A stretch of DNA of 64,000 nucleotides from Protula sp. h YS-2021. Lineage: Eukaryota > Annelida > Polychaeta > Sabellida > Serpulidae. The notes under the pieces are model-generated. The model did no database searches. It had not been told where the DNA came from and saw nothing but the letters and a program-made list of their open reading frames with translations. Shown here in pieces: positions 24,612-35,525 of this stretch. The stretch covers positions 48,364,490 through 48,428,489 of the forward strand of contig OX457024.1 in the NCBI GenBank assembly GCA_949752745.1, written 5' to 3'. The translations under genes and the position numbers were made by a program. Position 1 is the stretch's first letter; each line of letters starts with the position of its first letter.

Positions 24612-24965
24612 CTTCATCCACACGGATGGAAAGCCTGCAATAAGAAATGCAAAGCCTGCAGCAACATTCCAAAAACATTGGCGAGAAAATAATATTTCAC
24701 ACTTTCAAGACTTCATCCACACGGATGGAAAGCCGGATGGAAAGCCTGCAATAAGAAATGCAAAGCCTGCAGCAACATCCCAAAAACATTGGCGAGAAAA
24801 TAATATTTCACACTGAGCTGAATATTTAAAATGTTACTCGAAGTTGTACTATAAGATTTTTTTAAAACTTTAGCTTGATTTTGATTCGCTTTTCCTTTAT
24901 AAACAAGAATTTTCATAAACTTTAGCCTGATTTTGATTCGCTTTTCCTTTATAAACAATATTCCG
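24612..24965. repeat. Two neighbouring duplications (~99 bp and ~60 bp)
   Basis: CTTCATCCACACGGATGGAA recurs at 24612 and 24711 with the following ~80 bp conserved (AAGCCTGCAATAAGAAATGC ... GGCGAGAAAATAATATTTCA). Then AACTTTAGC(T/C)TGATTTTGAT TCGCTTTTCCTTTATAAACA occurs twice between 24863 and 24957. Confidence 0.85.
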
Positions 24966-25079
24966 AAATCTTCAGGTAGAAACATTGCGACCAGCCGACA
25001 TTTAGTGAATCACGTAACAGGCGGCTTGTATGGTCGCCAAAAAGTGGTAGTCATATTGCAAAACCCAGTTGTTGAAAAC

Positions 25080-26570
25080 TGAAAATTCGAACAAAAGTAC
25101 AAAAATTTTACAGGAATCCGCCCAAAACTTTGGGAGAATTTTGAGAAATGGCTATTAAATATTTTTTACATGCCCCCCCCCTCCCTCCCCCATTTAGCAA
25201 ATTTTTGGTGGATCGCGAGAAAAAAACCTCTTTTGAAGGCAATCTGAGCAAAATGCTGCAAGAAGCTCTTTTTGCTACTGAAAGACTTCATGAGACAGGA
25301 TAGTGAACATTTTCCACGATTTTGATCCAATTTCGCATAAAAGAGCTTTGAAATTGACTCCATAAAATGCGCCCCCCCCCCCACCATTTTTGGTGGATAG
25401 TCAAACAATTGTGGAAAAAGAGCTTTGAAAATGGCTACAGAAAAATATTCCCCTGCCCACCCATTTCTGGTGGATCGCCCAAAAAAAAAACTTTTCAAGA
25501 GATGACAGGCGTTTGAATATGATGTAAAGATATTATGCAAATTTTGTCTACAAAAAATGCCCCCACCCCGCTTTTGGTTGCTTTCTTAGCGATCCACCAA
25601 AATTTCCACCAAAATTTTCCAAAAGAGAACCGCCTAGGGATCAATCGTACAGAACCGCCCAGGGAACAATCGTGCAAAATTAAACAGAAATCCAATCGAA
25701 ATTTTTCGAGAAGCATTTTGAATTGGCTACTAAATATTTTTAAATGCCCCCTATTTAGTTAATAAATAATAGAATTAAATGTTTACTATCAAGGCCTCTT
25801 GAAAAATTGGGGATATTTTGGTGGAAATTTTTTAATTTTTGGTAGCCAGTTTTCCAAAGGTTTGGTGGGTAAATTTCCAAAGGTTTTTTCCAACAATTTT
25901 TGCATGAATGTTCAATGAACGATCCGCTTTTGAACAGTTTCTCTTTGGCGCACTTAATGGGGCGTATTTAAAAATTTTAGTGGCCAATTTTCAAAATGCT
26001 TCTCCCACGAGTTTGATCGAATTGCGAACTATTTTTCCTTAAACGGCTCTGTTTGTGCCTTAAATGGCTCTGTCTTTGATGACTGGCTAAATGGAGGGGG
26101 GTGCATTTACAATTTTTTGGTTGGCATTTTTGACAATGCTTTTTCTTGCACAATTTTGATAGGATTGCACAATCTTGAAATTTTGCAAAAATATTCATTA
26201 CATGGTCCTTCTTGATAAGTTTTTTTTTTTTTTTTTGGCTATCCACCAAAAATTGACTAAATGGGGGGGGGGGGGGGGCATTTTTTGATGGATCGCCAAA
26301 AATTGGTTACCAAAAATTGATATCGATTTTTGATGGATCGCCAAAGTAATTTTTCATGAGAGGCCTTCCTACCTTCCTAGTAAACATTTATAGAAAATTT
26401 GAAGACAATCAGATCAAAATTGTGGGAGAAGCATATCGATTATTGGTAACCAAAAATATTAAATGGCCCCCATTTGGCTAATTTTTATAATATTCGTACA
26501 AAATTGGAAAGGAATCCGATGAAAAGTGAAGGGGAAGCATTTTTCTAGAAAAGGTTTATATACGTACACA
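25080..26570. repeat. Diverged long-period repeats with TGGATCGCCAAAA and poly-C/G tracts
   Basis: Recurrent modules (TTTTGGTGGATCGC, CCCCCATTTGGCTAA, AAAATTGTGGGAGAAGCAT, CAATC-GATCAAAATT) return in the same order at intervals of about 170-220 bp, with heavy divergence and several G/C homopolymers (25372-25382, 26263-26278). I read this as an old tandem array. No coding sequence. Confidence 0.55.
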
Positions 26571-26885
26571 CGTACATACGTACCTCGAGACGACGGAAAC
26601 CCTTCCCTTCCCATCCCTCCCCCCTCCCCCAGCACCAAGAATAGCGCGTAACTGAAGCTAATAAATCATACGAGCATTTCACATAAAACAAGAGCAATCA
26701 GTAATTGCCATATCCCTCGCCGTGGGTGTAATTAGTAAGGCGGGTGCTGGGTGCTGTACCTCGCACTTAAACTAAGTAGATAAAACATCAGTTCATAAAT
26801 AAATGAACTACGTGGGATGTGCAAAAGGAGAAATTCGAAAATTACCAGAACCCAGTGTCGTTATAGGAAATGCAGTTTCCGGTGT
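26571..26885. other. Intergenic, no gene recognised
   Basis: Begins with ACGTACACACGTACATACGTAC (alternating purine/pyrimidine), followed by unique sequence. Confidence 0.5.
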
Positions 26886-27385
26886 TTTGCCATGCATACG
26901 AAATAAGAACCGAATCCGGCAAATATTTTAGAGTTATCGTCTAGAAAACAAAGTACACATTGAGATCCGGATTTTGGGATTCTAAGTCCCAATACAGATC
27001 CAGATGGGCTTCGATCCGATCAAAACCCCCAAAAGGTACGTCTAAATGTCTTGGTTGTTACGCATATCAAATATGAACCGGATCCGCTCACTAGTTTCGG
27101 AGATCATCTGGAAACCAAAGTATACGTTGACATCCGGATTTTGGGATTCTTACTCCAAAAACAGATCCAGATAGGCTTCGATCCCATCAAAACCACCAAA
27201 AGACATCTAGATATCTTGGTTGTCAGGCATACCAAATATGAACTAGATCCGCCCACCAGTTTTGGAGATATCGTCTGGAAACAAAACTGGCGACTGACGG
27301 ACGGACGGACAGACGGACGGACGGACACAGTGCATTTTTATATCCCCCGCCACCGGCAGGATGACGGGAGATAATATATATGAGC
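26886..27385 (+). repeat. ~168-bp tandem units ending in (GACG)n and a short palindrome
   Basis: About 2.5 copies of a ~168-bp unit (ATCCGGATTTTGGGATTCT at 26963 and 27131) run into GACGGACGGACGGACAGACG at 27295-27330, then TATATCCCCCG...CGGGAGATAATATA. The first of several loci in this window with the same three-part layout. Confidence 0.75.
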
Positions 27386-27454
27386 GTTAAAATATATACA
27401 AGATTTTGCATCTATGCGTCATTATAACATCAACACTGCTTCATTAACACAGGT

Positions 27455-27955
27455 CACGCTGCAAAGTTTCTGGTTCCTACTACAATAATTTCTATGAGAA
27501 GTCGGTCGGACAAAACATCGCGTCACGGCTAAGTTCAAGCCCAAAATTCACCATATTTGACAATTTCCCACGACGTCAAGTTTTAGCCGATTTTGACAAT
27601 CAAACCACGTTGCACATCTTCAATATATATATTTTCACCAGCAAGGTTTCAGGTTCCTACGACAATTCCTTTTATGAGAAGTCGGCCGTAAAAAACATCG
27701 TCTAACGGCTAAGTTCAAGCCCAAAATTCACCATATTTGACAATTTCCCACGACGTCAAGTTTTGGTCGATTTTGACAATAATGCCACGTTGCACATCTT
27801 CAATATATATTTTCACCATGCAAGGTTTCAGGTTCCCACGACAATTCCTTCTATGAAAAGTCGACCGGACAAAACTTAGTACTTTTTGTGGACAGACAGA
27901 CGGACGGACGGACCAGCTCATAACTATATCCCTCCGTTTCACGGGGGATAATAAA
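27455..27955 (+). repeat. ~180-bp tandem units ending in (GACG)n and a palindrome
   Basis: A ~180-bp unit (TTC.GGTTCCTACGACAATT ... CACGTTGCACATCTTCAATA) occurs twice plus a partial third. The array ends in GACAGACAGACGGACGGACG (about 27892-27912) and TATATCCCTCCG TTTCA CGGGGGATAATA. The unit sequence differs from that of the preceding array. Confidence 0.78.
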
Positions 27956-28402
27956 GCATATCATTTATGTAATGCAGTGTACCTGTTAGCAGATGCAAGA
28001 GGCTCGTGCTCAAATTCTGCTGCAGACCTTACTCCGTGCATTTCTTGAGAAAAAATCTTTTTTTTTTGTTTCGAAAACAAAAAGCAAGGTGCATAACTTG
28101 AGATAAGTGCCCCATGTGCGAAATGTGGGAGTCCGAGGGCTGAACATGAAGAAATGCTTGTGTTGGCTTTACCTGAACATTTTAGGTACACTAAATGGTC
28201 ACAAACTTGAGTCTCAGTGAGACAGGATCCCCCGTGCAAGGTAAATTTATACAGTAAAACCTCAGTAGTGAACACCTTCCAATAGTGAAAACCTATAACA
28301 TACGACTCGACTCGGTCCCAAATTTCCCCAGTCACTTTAGCATGGACATTTTAACTGAAACTGTAGTGAGCTAGTACCTTTAGAGACTAATCCCCGATGA
28401 AT

Positions 28403-28730
28403 GCACAAGTGCTTAGTACGGACAAAACATCGCACAATTGTTTGGTGCGGACATAAAATCGCAAAATTGCTTGGTGCGGACATAAAATCGCAAAATTGCT
28501 TGGTGCGGATAAAACATCGCAAAATTGCTTGGTGCGGATAAAACATCGCAAAATTGCTTGGTGCGGATAAAACATCGCATAATTGTTTGGTGCGGATAAA
28601 ACATCGCATAATTGCTTGGTGCGGACAAAACATCGCAAAATTGCTTGGTGCGGACAAAACATCGCAAAATTGCTTGGTGCGGACAAAACATCGCATAATT
28701 ACTTGGTGCGGACAAAACATCGCATTATTG
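28403..28730. repeat. 29-bp minisatellite, 11 copies
   Basis: GCAAAATTGCTTGGTGCGGA CAAAACATC repeats at exact 29-bp steps from 28403 (28432, 28461 and so on). Variants are GCATAATTG/GCACAATTG and CATAAAATC. The three overlapping minus-strand frames are repeat artefacts. Confidence 0.93.
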
Positions 28731-28860
28731 CTAAATCTAACGTAATTTTTGACAATTTTTGACAAGTTATAATTTTGTCAATCTTTCACCGATTTCAAAA
28801 ACTAGAGCAGTGTGCATAGCCCACATATTCCCCACAGCTCAGTTAAACACGGCCATCAAC

Positions 28861-29480
28861 AGTCAATCAAGAGCTGAAATTTACAATACCGATCTGTGTT
28901 TGTTCCCATAGAAGCTACACACCAAGTTTCATTAAAATCCCTGCAGTTGTTCTTCAGATGTCGTGTTAACAATAGTCAATCAAGAGCTGAAATTTTCTAA
29001 GTCCAGCTGGTCCATTTTCCTTGGACGAACCTGACCCATTTTCATTACCGATCTGTATTTGTTCCCATAGAAGCTACATACCAAGTTGAATTAAAAATCC
29101 GTGCAGCAATAGTCAATCAAGAGCTGAAATTTTCTAAGTCCAGCTGGTCCATTTTCCTTGGACGAACCTGGCCCATTTTCATTACCGATCTGTATTTGTT
29201 CCCACAGAAGCTACATACCAAGTTGAATTAAAAATCCGTGCAGCAATAGTCAATCAAGAGCTGAAATTTTCCAAGTCCAGCTGGTCCATTTTCCTTGGAT
29301 CAACCTGATCCATTTACAATGCCGATCCATGTTTGTTCCCACAGAAGCTTCATACCAAGTTTCATTAAAATCCTTAAGGCAGTTTTTAAGTTATCGTGTT
29401 AACAAACTCTTGATAACAGACCGACAGACCGACACGCGGTCGATCGCATATATTCCCCAGAGGTTCTACCTGTGGGGAAT
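28861..29480 (+). repeat. 137-bp tandem units ending in GACC-rich tract and a palindrome
   Basis: AGTCAATCAAGAGCTGAAAT recurs at 28861, 28974, 29111 and 29248 (steps 113, 137, 137). Units contain CAGAAGCTACATACCAAGTT. The block ends with GACCGACAGACCGACACGCG and ATTCCCCAGAGGT...ACCTGTGGGGAAT (about 29448-29480). Confidence 0.82.
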
Positions 29481-29655
29481 AAATAATACAACGATGCACA
29501 TCTACAATATATATATTCACTGTGTAAAACATCAGAACCGTACCTTAAACAGTTTGTTCCCTACCAACATACGGTTTTGTCCCCGCAAGTTCTCACAAAC
29601 AGACGGACATGCTCATAACTATCCCTCATTTACACGGGGGGAGGATAAATGTCAG
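29481..29655 (+). repeat. Single degenerate unit with ACGGAC tract and palindrome
   Basis: ACAAACAGACGGACATGCTC then TATCCCTCATTTACACGGGG GGAGGATA. Same terminal layout as the two preceding arrays, but only one unit is recognisable. Confidence 0.6.
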
Positions 29656-30240
29656 CTTCAGTTACTCACTATTCTTCACGGGGGTGGGGGTGGGGGGGGG
29701 GGGATTTCGTTTCATAGAGTAAGTAGCAACGCTATGTTTTTAGAAAGGATTCGAACTGGCAAAAAAAATTATTTCGAAAGGTTTCGGAATATGAAAAAAC
29801 ATTGTCTTGTCTGTAAAGGTAAAACAAACCAAAAATCAAGCCAAAAAGTGTTTAATATTTCACCTTTGAGAAATAGGCCGTCGTTTGTTATGGTTCATCC
29901 TGCAAGGAAAATTTTAAACGTTTAATTCTTAGGTGACTTATGACTCCAGATCCAACTCCCATTTCATTCAAAATTTATTGTACAGATCAGCATAATATTT
30001 TAGAAATGATGGGTTAAAAATTGCAGTAAAGGAATGCGTAAACATCTGATACTGTGAAAATCTAGCTCAAACCGTTTTTTAATCAATTTAATCTCATACC
30101 TGAATAGTGGCGGTGCTCATGTCCAGAAGCGTTTGGGACGGTGTCGGTGTGTACAATCAGCATATGTAGCAGCCCATCTGCTAGCCATTCCTTCTGCGAA
30201 AAACACTAAGAGCAGCGTACGATAAACACACAGACACAGC
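29656..30240. other. Intergenic, no gene recognised
   Basis: G-rich tract at 29682-29702. The 198-codon plus frame ending at 29925 starts inside the 137-bp repeat and crosses the microsatellite-like tract, so I do not regard it as a gene. Confidence 0.55.
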
Positions 30241-30249
30241 GCCATCGCG

Positions 30250-30405
30250 CCATCGCGCCATACCCCCACCCACCCACCGCCCCACACCCCCAGCCAACGC
30301 ACCACACCCCCACCGACCGCACCACACCCCCACCCACCGCCCCACACCCCCAACCACCGCCCCACACCCCCACCCACCTCCTTCAATGCACCCCCAACCC
30401 CCGCC
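30250..30405. repeat. ~20-bp C-rich minisatellite (G4-prone on minus strand)
   Basis: Seven or so copies of CCGCCCCACACCCCCACCCA. The minus strand reads GGGTGGGGGTGTGGGGCGGT repeatedly and could form G-quadruplexes. Confidence 0.88.
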
Positions 30406-30413
30406 CCCAACTC

Positions 30414-30680
30414 ATCACGTTATTGTTCTTTTTAATATTTAATACTGAATTGCTTAAAATACATGCTTTTTAAAGAACAATTTCTGTAAAACACTCACGT
30501 TATTGTTCTTTTTAATATTTAACACTGAATTGCTTAAAATAATTGCTTTTTAAAGAACACTTTCTGTAAAATACTCATGTTATTGTTCTTTTTAATATTT
30601 AATATTACCTGCTTAAAATAAATGCTTTTTTAAAAAACACTTGCTTAAAATGCTTAACTTCGATACTGACAAAATATTTT
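30414..30680. repeat. 80-bp tandem repeat, 3 copies, self-complementary unit
   Basis: TTATTGTTCTTTTTAATATT recurs at about 30420, 30500 and 30580. Within each unit TGTTCTTTTTAA near the start is complementary to TTTTTAAAGAACA near the end, so each copy can fold into a hairpin. Confidence 0.85.
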
Positions 30681-30739
30681 CCATTACTTTATTTTGAACA
30701 CAAAACACAAATGTTAAATATTAAAACCACACGATTAAC

Positions 30740-31630
30740 AGTCAATGGAAATTTAACTACTTAGAATTAATATAACAAAATTAACAGAATTAATACAACA
30801 AAATTAACAGATTAGTAACTTGTTAAATGGAAATTTAACTACTTAGAATTAGTAGAACAAAATTAACAGAATTAATACAACAAAATTAACAGATTAGAAC
30901 TTGTTAAATGGATATTTAACTACTTAGAATTAGAAGAGCAAAATTAACAGAATTAATACAACAAAATTAACAGATTAGTAACTTGTTAAAAGGAAATGTA
31001 ACTACTTAGAATTAGTATAACAAAATTAACAGAATTAATACAACAAAATTAACAGATTAGTAACTTGTTAAATAGAAATTTAACTACTTAGAATTAGTAG
31101 AACAAAATTAACAGAATTAATACAACAAAATTAACAGATTAGTAACTTGTTAAATGGAAATTTAACTACTTAGAATTAGAACAAAATTAACAGAATTAAT
31201 ACAACAAAATTAACAGAATAGTAACTTGTTAAATGGATATTTAACTACTTAGAATTAGTATAACAAAATTAACAGAATTAATACAACAAAATTAACAGAT
31301 TAGTAACTTGTTAAATGGAAATTTAACTACTTAGAATTAGTAGAACAAAATTAACAATTAATACAACAAAATTAACAGATTAGTAACTTGTTAAATGGAA
31401 AATTAACTACTTAGAATTAGTAGAACAAAATTAACAGAATTAATACAACAAAATTAACAGATTAGTAACTTGCTAAATGGAAATTTAACTACTTAGAATT
31501 AGTATAACAATATTAACAATTAATACAAAATTAACAGATTAGTAACTTGTTAAATGGAAATTAACTACTTGGTATTAGTATAACAAAATTAACAGAATTA
31601 ATACAACAAAATTAACAGAGTAGTAACTTT
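30740..31630. repeat. AT-rich ~82-bp satellite, about 10 copies
   Basis: Unit AACTTGTTAAATGGAAATTT AACTACTTAGAATTAGTAGA ACAAAATTAACAGAATTAAT ACAACAAAATTAACAGATTA GT, steps of about 81-84 bp. Each unit contains an inner duplication of ACAAAATTAACAGA. Copies are 90-95 percent alike by eye, so the array is young. Confidence 0.92.
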
Positions 31631-32890
31631 AAAGAACTCTGGTAAAATTGTAGTGACGGCAACTCCATAGAAATGATACGGTTGCATACCTTCAGATTCA
31701 CCAATTCAACCCAAAATACAGCGAACTTCCTGCTAACGATAGAAATACCCCTAGCTCACCCCCGAGACTGTATGCGTGGAAGTTAGGAAACTTCACCCAC
31801 ATCAGCGGTGGGTGGCGCTCAGTCAAGTGAAGCATGGCAGCTGAAACGGTTCCCCATCCCCCACCCACCTTCTTCCCCATCTCCCACCCACTTACTTCCC
31901 ATTAGGCCCAATCGTAGATCTTGCTGACCCAGAAAAATCTCAAATACAAATATTGGATATGCTGTCCAGTCTGGAAGTTTCCAAGAAAATACCTCCAAGG
32001 GGAGAATGAAGGCTTGTTAAAGAATGTCAGCGATTTCGGTTATTTTACTAAATTCTGAAACTGGTCAATAAATTGTAGCTTTCCAAGAAGGCACGAAGTA
32101 GAACGAGTGCCAAATACATGTCAAAGCATTTTGAACGTGTCAGATCGTGTCAGAACATGTCAGGACGTGTCGAAAGGTGTCAAAACACGCTATTTTCTTT
32201 TGTTGAAACGAAAGGATGCGATGCGTTGACACTCTGCACTTCACGTACAAGTTTAGGGATAGGGCTGGAGGGAGGAAGAGTGGGCGCAACACCTTTTTTA
32301 AGGGAGGTACGCCAGGTCTGAGAAACGCGAATGCCAACTCAGGATCGCAAACTGACCAAAAATCGCAAGTGAATGAGTGAAGTTGTTTCTTTCGGGAGTT
32401 TCTCTATGCAGTTTTATGCACGTTTTTTAAAGTTGCGTGGTATAAAGAGATAGCCTTTGCTAGATAATGTCTGACTGAAACAAAGGATGTGCCACAGCCT
32501 GTCAGTGATACCCAACCAGTCCCAAACACGTCCACAGAATGGTAGCATACGTCAACAATTATAATTAAAAATTACAATTTTCGCCATTTCTTTGTTCATC
32601 TGCATGCAATATAATCAATTACTAGCTTTCGCAATGCAGTGTATAAGTGTTCTGCATTATCTGAAGCGCTTGAATGAACTGCTTTAATAAAGTACTCTCT
32701 TGAATGAACTGCTTTAATAAAGTACTCTCTCGGGCTTAGCCGGGCTTTAAAACTCATCAGGAATGATTGAGGGGCCTGGATTAGTCCAAATTTGTAAGAA
32801 AAAAAATCACAGAAATAGACAGCCTGGCCAAGACCGGTTGACAAAGTATAGATAGGTGCACAGATCTTTGTACTGTACAAGAAAACTGTT
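31631..32890. other. Intergenic, no gene recognised; short GTGTC tandem
   Basis: At 32115-32180 the word CGTGTCAGAA/CATGTCAGGA recurs every 10-11 bp. TTGAATGAACTGCTTTAATAAAGTACTCTC is duplicated in tandem at about 32668-32729 (31-bp step). Nothing else is recognised. Confidence 0.55.
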
Positions 32891-33737
32891 AAACATTGAA
32901 AAAAAAACAATAAAACTAGACCGTTTTCACTACCGAGTAACGAAAATTACACTTGGGGGTCACAAAAATAGGATTTTGAACTCTTAACCTCTTACACATG
33001 GTCTTTTAGGCCCAAAGGGTCAAAAATAAGTTCAACATCGTTCTATATCTAGCCGCTTTCGAGATAATGGTCCACTTCCGGTTTTTTTTACTTTTACCAT
33101 GGCCGAGGAGGTCAAGGTTACCAAGGACCCCTTACATGTGGTCTTTTTGGCCGAAAGGCCGAAAATAAGCTCAAAATTGCTCTATCTCTAACCGTTTTCG
33201 AGATAATGGTCAACTTGCGGTTTTTGACATTGACGATGGTCGAGGATGTCAATCGTCCGCTAATGAAGCTGAGACAAGAAAATGAATTTTCACTGTCAAG
33301 AAAAAAGCACCAACGGCTGCCCGCACAAATTCATATAAGCCTTGACCAAGTCAAAGACTTGTCAAGTTTTAAAACACCCAAACGCTGCAGCCAACTTAAA
33401 CTTGCACACGCATGCTGTGATGGCTTTCATTGAGAGTTTGGAGATCAATACAGTGAGGCTGATATCATGCCAGTTTAAACTACTGCTCTCAGCTTCTTGC
33501 CGCCTGTTTCGCAAATTTGTTTTGTCGTTTTTTAATTGAAAAATCAAGCGAATTTTTAAAAAAATACGGGAGGATCAACTAGACATCGTGAAATTTATCA
33601 TTCTAGCCCTAACGGCCTCTAAGTAGTACCACGGACAAACTCGAAAAAACGGGAAAAACATGCCACAACTACGGCTAAAATTTTCGTACAAATTCAATAC
33701 ACTAGGGGATTTTGGCAAATCTCAAAGTATAATAATC
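32891..33737 (+). repeat. Left inverted arm, with two internal ~120-bp subunits
   Basis: Contains two copies of the ~120-bp block [TCTTTT.GGCC.AAAGG..AAAATAAG, GCTCTATCTCTAACCGTTTT, CGAGATAATGGTC, GACGATGGTCGAGGATGTCA]. The right arm carries three. The difference in number explains the unequal arm lengths. Confidence 0.82.
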
Positions 33738-35525
33738 ACCCATCTGAGACAAACCACGGGTTTATAAGAGCCACAGCGTACTTGGCACTAATAGAGTATG
33801 CATTATTGCCATATGGCCGTTGTATGAAAGTGGGAAATGTTCGGTGACCAGTGTTATATGGCTCTATATAGGTTCTTTTTAGTTTCAGTTCAACTATGGA
33901 AAGACTTTGTGCTCTCAGCACGTGGGACAGGGTCTCGTTCATTTGCTGGTCAGACATAGAACCAGTCGTGTTCATGGATATCACTTGGTAGATCTGAAAT
34001 GGTTCTGGGGTCGTGCGAACACTATTCGGAAAAAGATATCATCGCGTAAAGATTTGCCATGCCGAAATCGCAAGGTCACTTCACCTTGCTTTAACGCCCA
34101 AACTCGATCCGTTTTTTTTTTTTTTTTTTTTTTTTTCGATAATCGTGACATTACCTCAACTCGTTTGCGCAAGTCACTCATTGTGTCGTAATTAATTTGG
34201 TGCACCAACCCTTCTATGGTTCACAAACATTGGAATTCAGAGTGAGAGTCTTAATTCTGGGATTTGTTATTTTAAAACATGCCTTGCTCGCCAATGCGTG
34301 GCTACAGTAAATTGTTCGGGCGTCAAATGTGTTTGGAAGACATAGCGGACTTTAACAAAGTGCAGAACTTTATCACAGCTAAAAGATTAATATGAATTTT
34401 CCTACATTTACGAGTGAGACTTTTTTTCCGAGTTTCACTACATCCTTGTCTTAAATATCACCTATGACTTAAATGTTTCCCATTTGTTAACATTTTTACA
34501 TCGCCTTGCTTCATGTGCAGATCAATAGGAAACGATATGAACATTTATGAACAATGATCGAAGACGATGAGGAATGAGAATCAACGAAAAACCCATCGAC
34601 TACTCCAGTAGTTTGCGAGCTTTTTATCACTGCGCCAGTGACTATTGGAGAATTTAGATGCAATGAGAGATGACGGTTCCAGGCAGCGGGTGAAGTTTTA
34701 TGAGCTGGTGCCGGACCTTTCCCAGCAGCCGGCCGGTTTTTACGCCGTCGCCAAGACAACTGGGAAAAATGTTTATCTATTACGGTTCAGTGATTACATT
34801 CACAGCAAGGCGAAAACGGCAATAAAAAGTAAAACTTGAAAATGAAGGAAAATGCTTGTTAATCTTTTAACCGTGTTGAGTTATAAATTTAGTGAAAATC
34901 GCGATGTCGCCAAAACATCAGCCGCCGAAACAGGTTACTATAGTCAAGCAGAAACGAGCAAGACTTGTTAAGAAAACACAGGCCAGAAAGTAAAAATCGC
35001 GCTTTGAATTACAACGCCAGTGAACTAAAGAAGTGTCGATGTTCCTAATCAAGTTATGACACTTTGTGCCACGGAATGTTGTGCAAAAAAAGTCAAGATA
35101 ATGCTAAGTTTATTCAATAAGGATCAAGCTGGAGCCGAAGCTGGGTAAAATGATCTCGTAATTTTCAGTATGTCGGGTGTGTTGATCAAGAACATACAAA
35201 TTGGCGTTCCTTGAAGCAAGGAATAAGTTGCAAAAAAAGGCAATGAGATGCCGTCAGATCTAATACTAACGCCATAGTCATTTAACAATAAGCTGCTTCG
35301 TTTTTCACAAAATAAATATACGTTTATTCGAGCAGAGTTTGTAGCTACGATATTCAGTTGCGTAACTTTTACATCTGAAGGACGGCAATAAGTCGAGGGT
35401 GGGGGCTTTGGGTGGTGAAGGTCAACCGACAAGCTTTCATCAATTGACATGCAAAAACAAGACTGGCACATTCAGTTAACCAACGCGCATCTGCTCCTCG
35501 ATTTGCAATAACTGTCCGTTAAGAC
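33738..35525. other. Centre of the foldback element, unassigned ORFs
   Basis: Minus ORFs at 33736-33984 (82 codons, ending right at the left arm) and 35124-35471 (115 codons, starting right at the right arm), and a plus ORF at 34645-34839 (64 codons, KFYELVPDLSQQPAGFYAVA), have ordinary amino-acid composition but no motif I recognise. A T22 run lies at 34112-34137. These may be remnants of element-encoded proteins. I cannot name them. Confidence 0.4.

Noticed and set aside
29735..29760. tRNA/SINE B-box-like GTTCGAATCC on the minus strand
   Set aside because: No A box at the expected distance, and no tRNA-like head or repeated tail.
29329..29925. 198-codon plus ORF
   Set aside because: It begins in the 137-bp tandem repeat, crosses a GACC tract and a poly-G run, and shows no domain.
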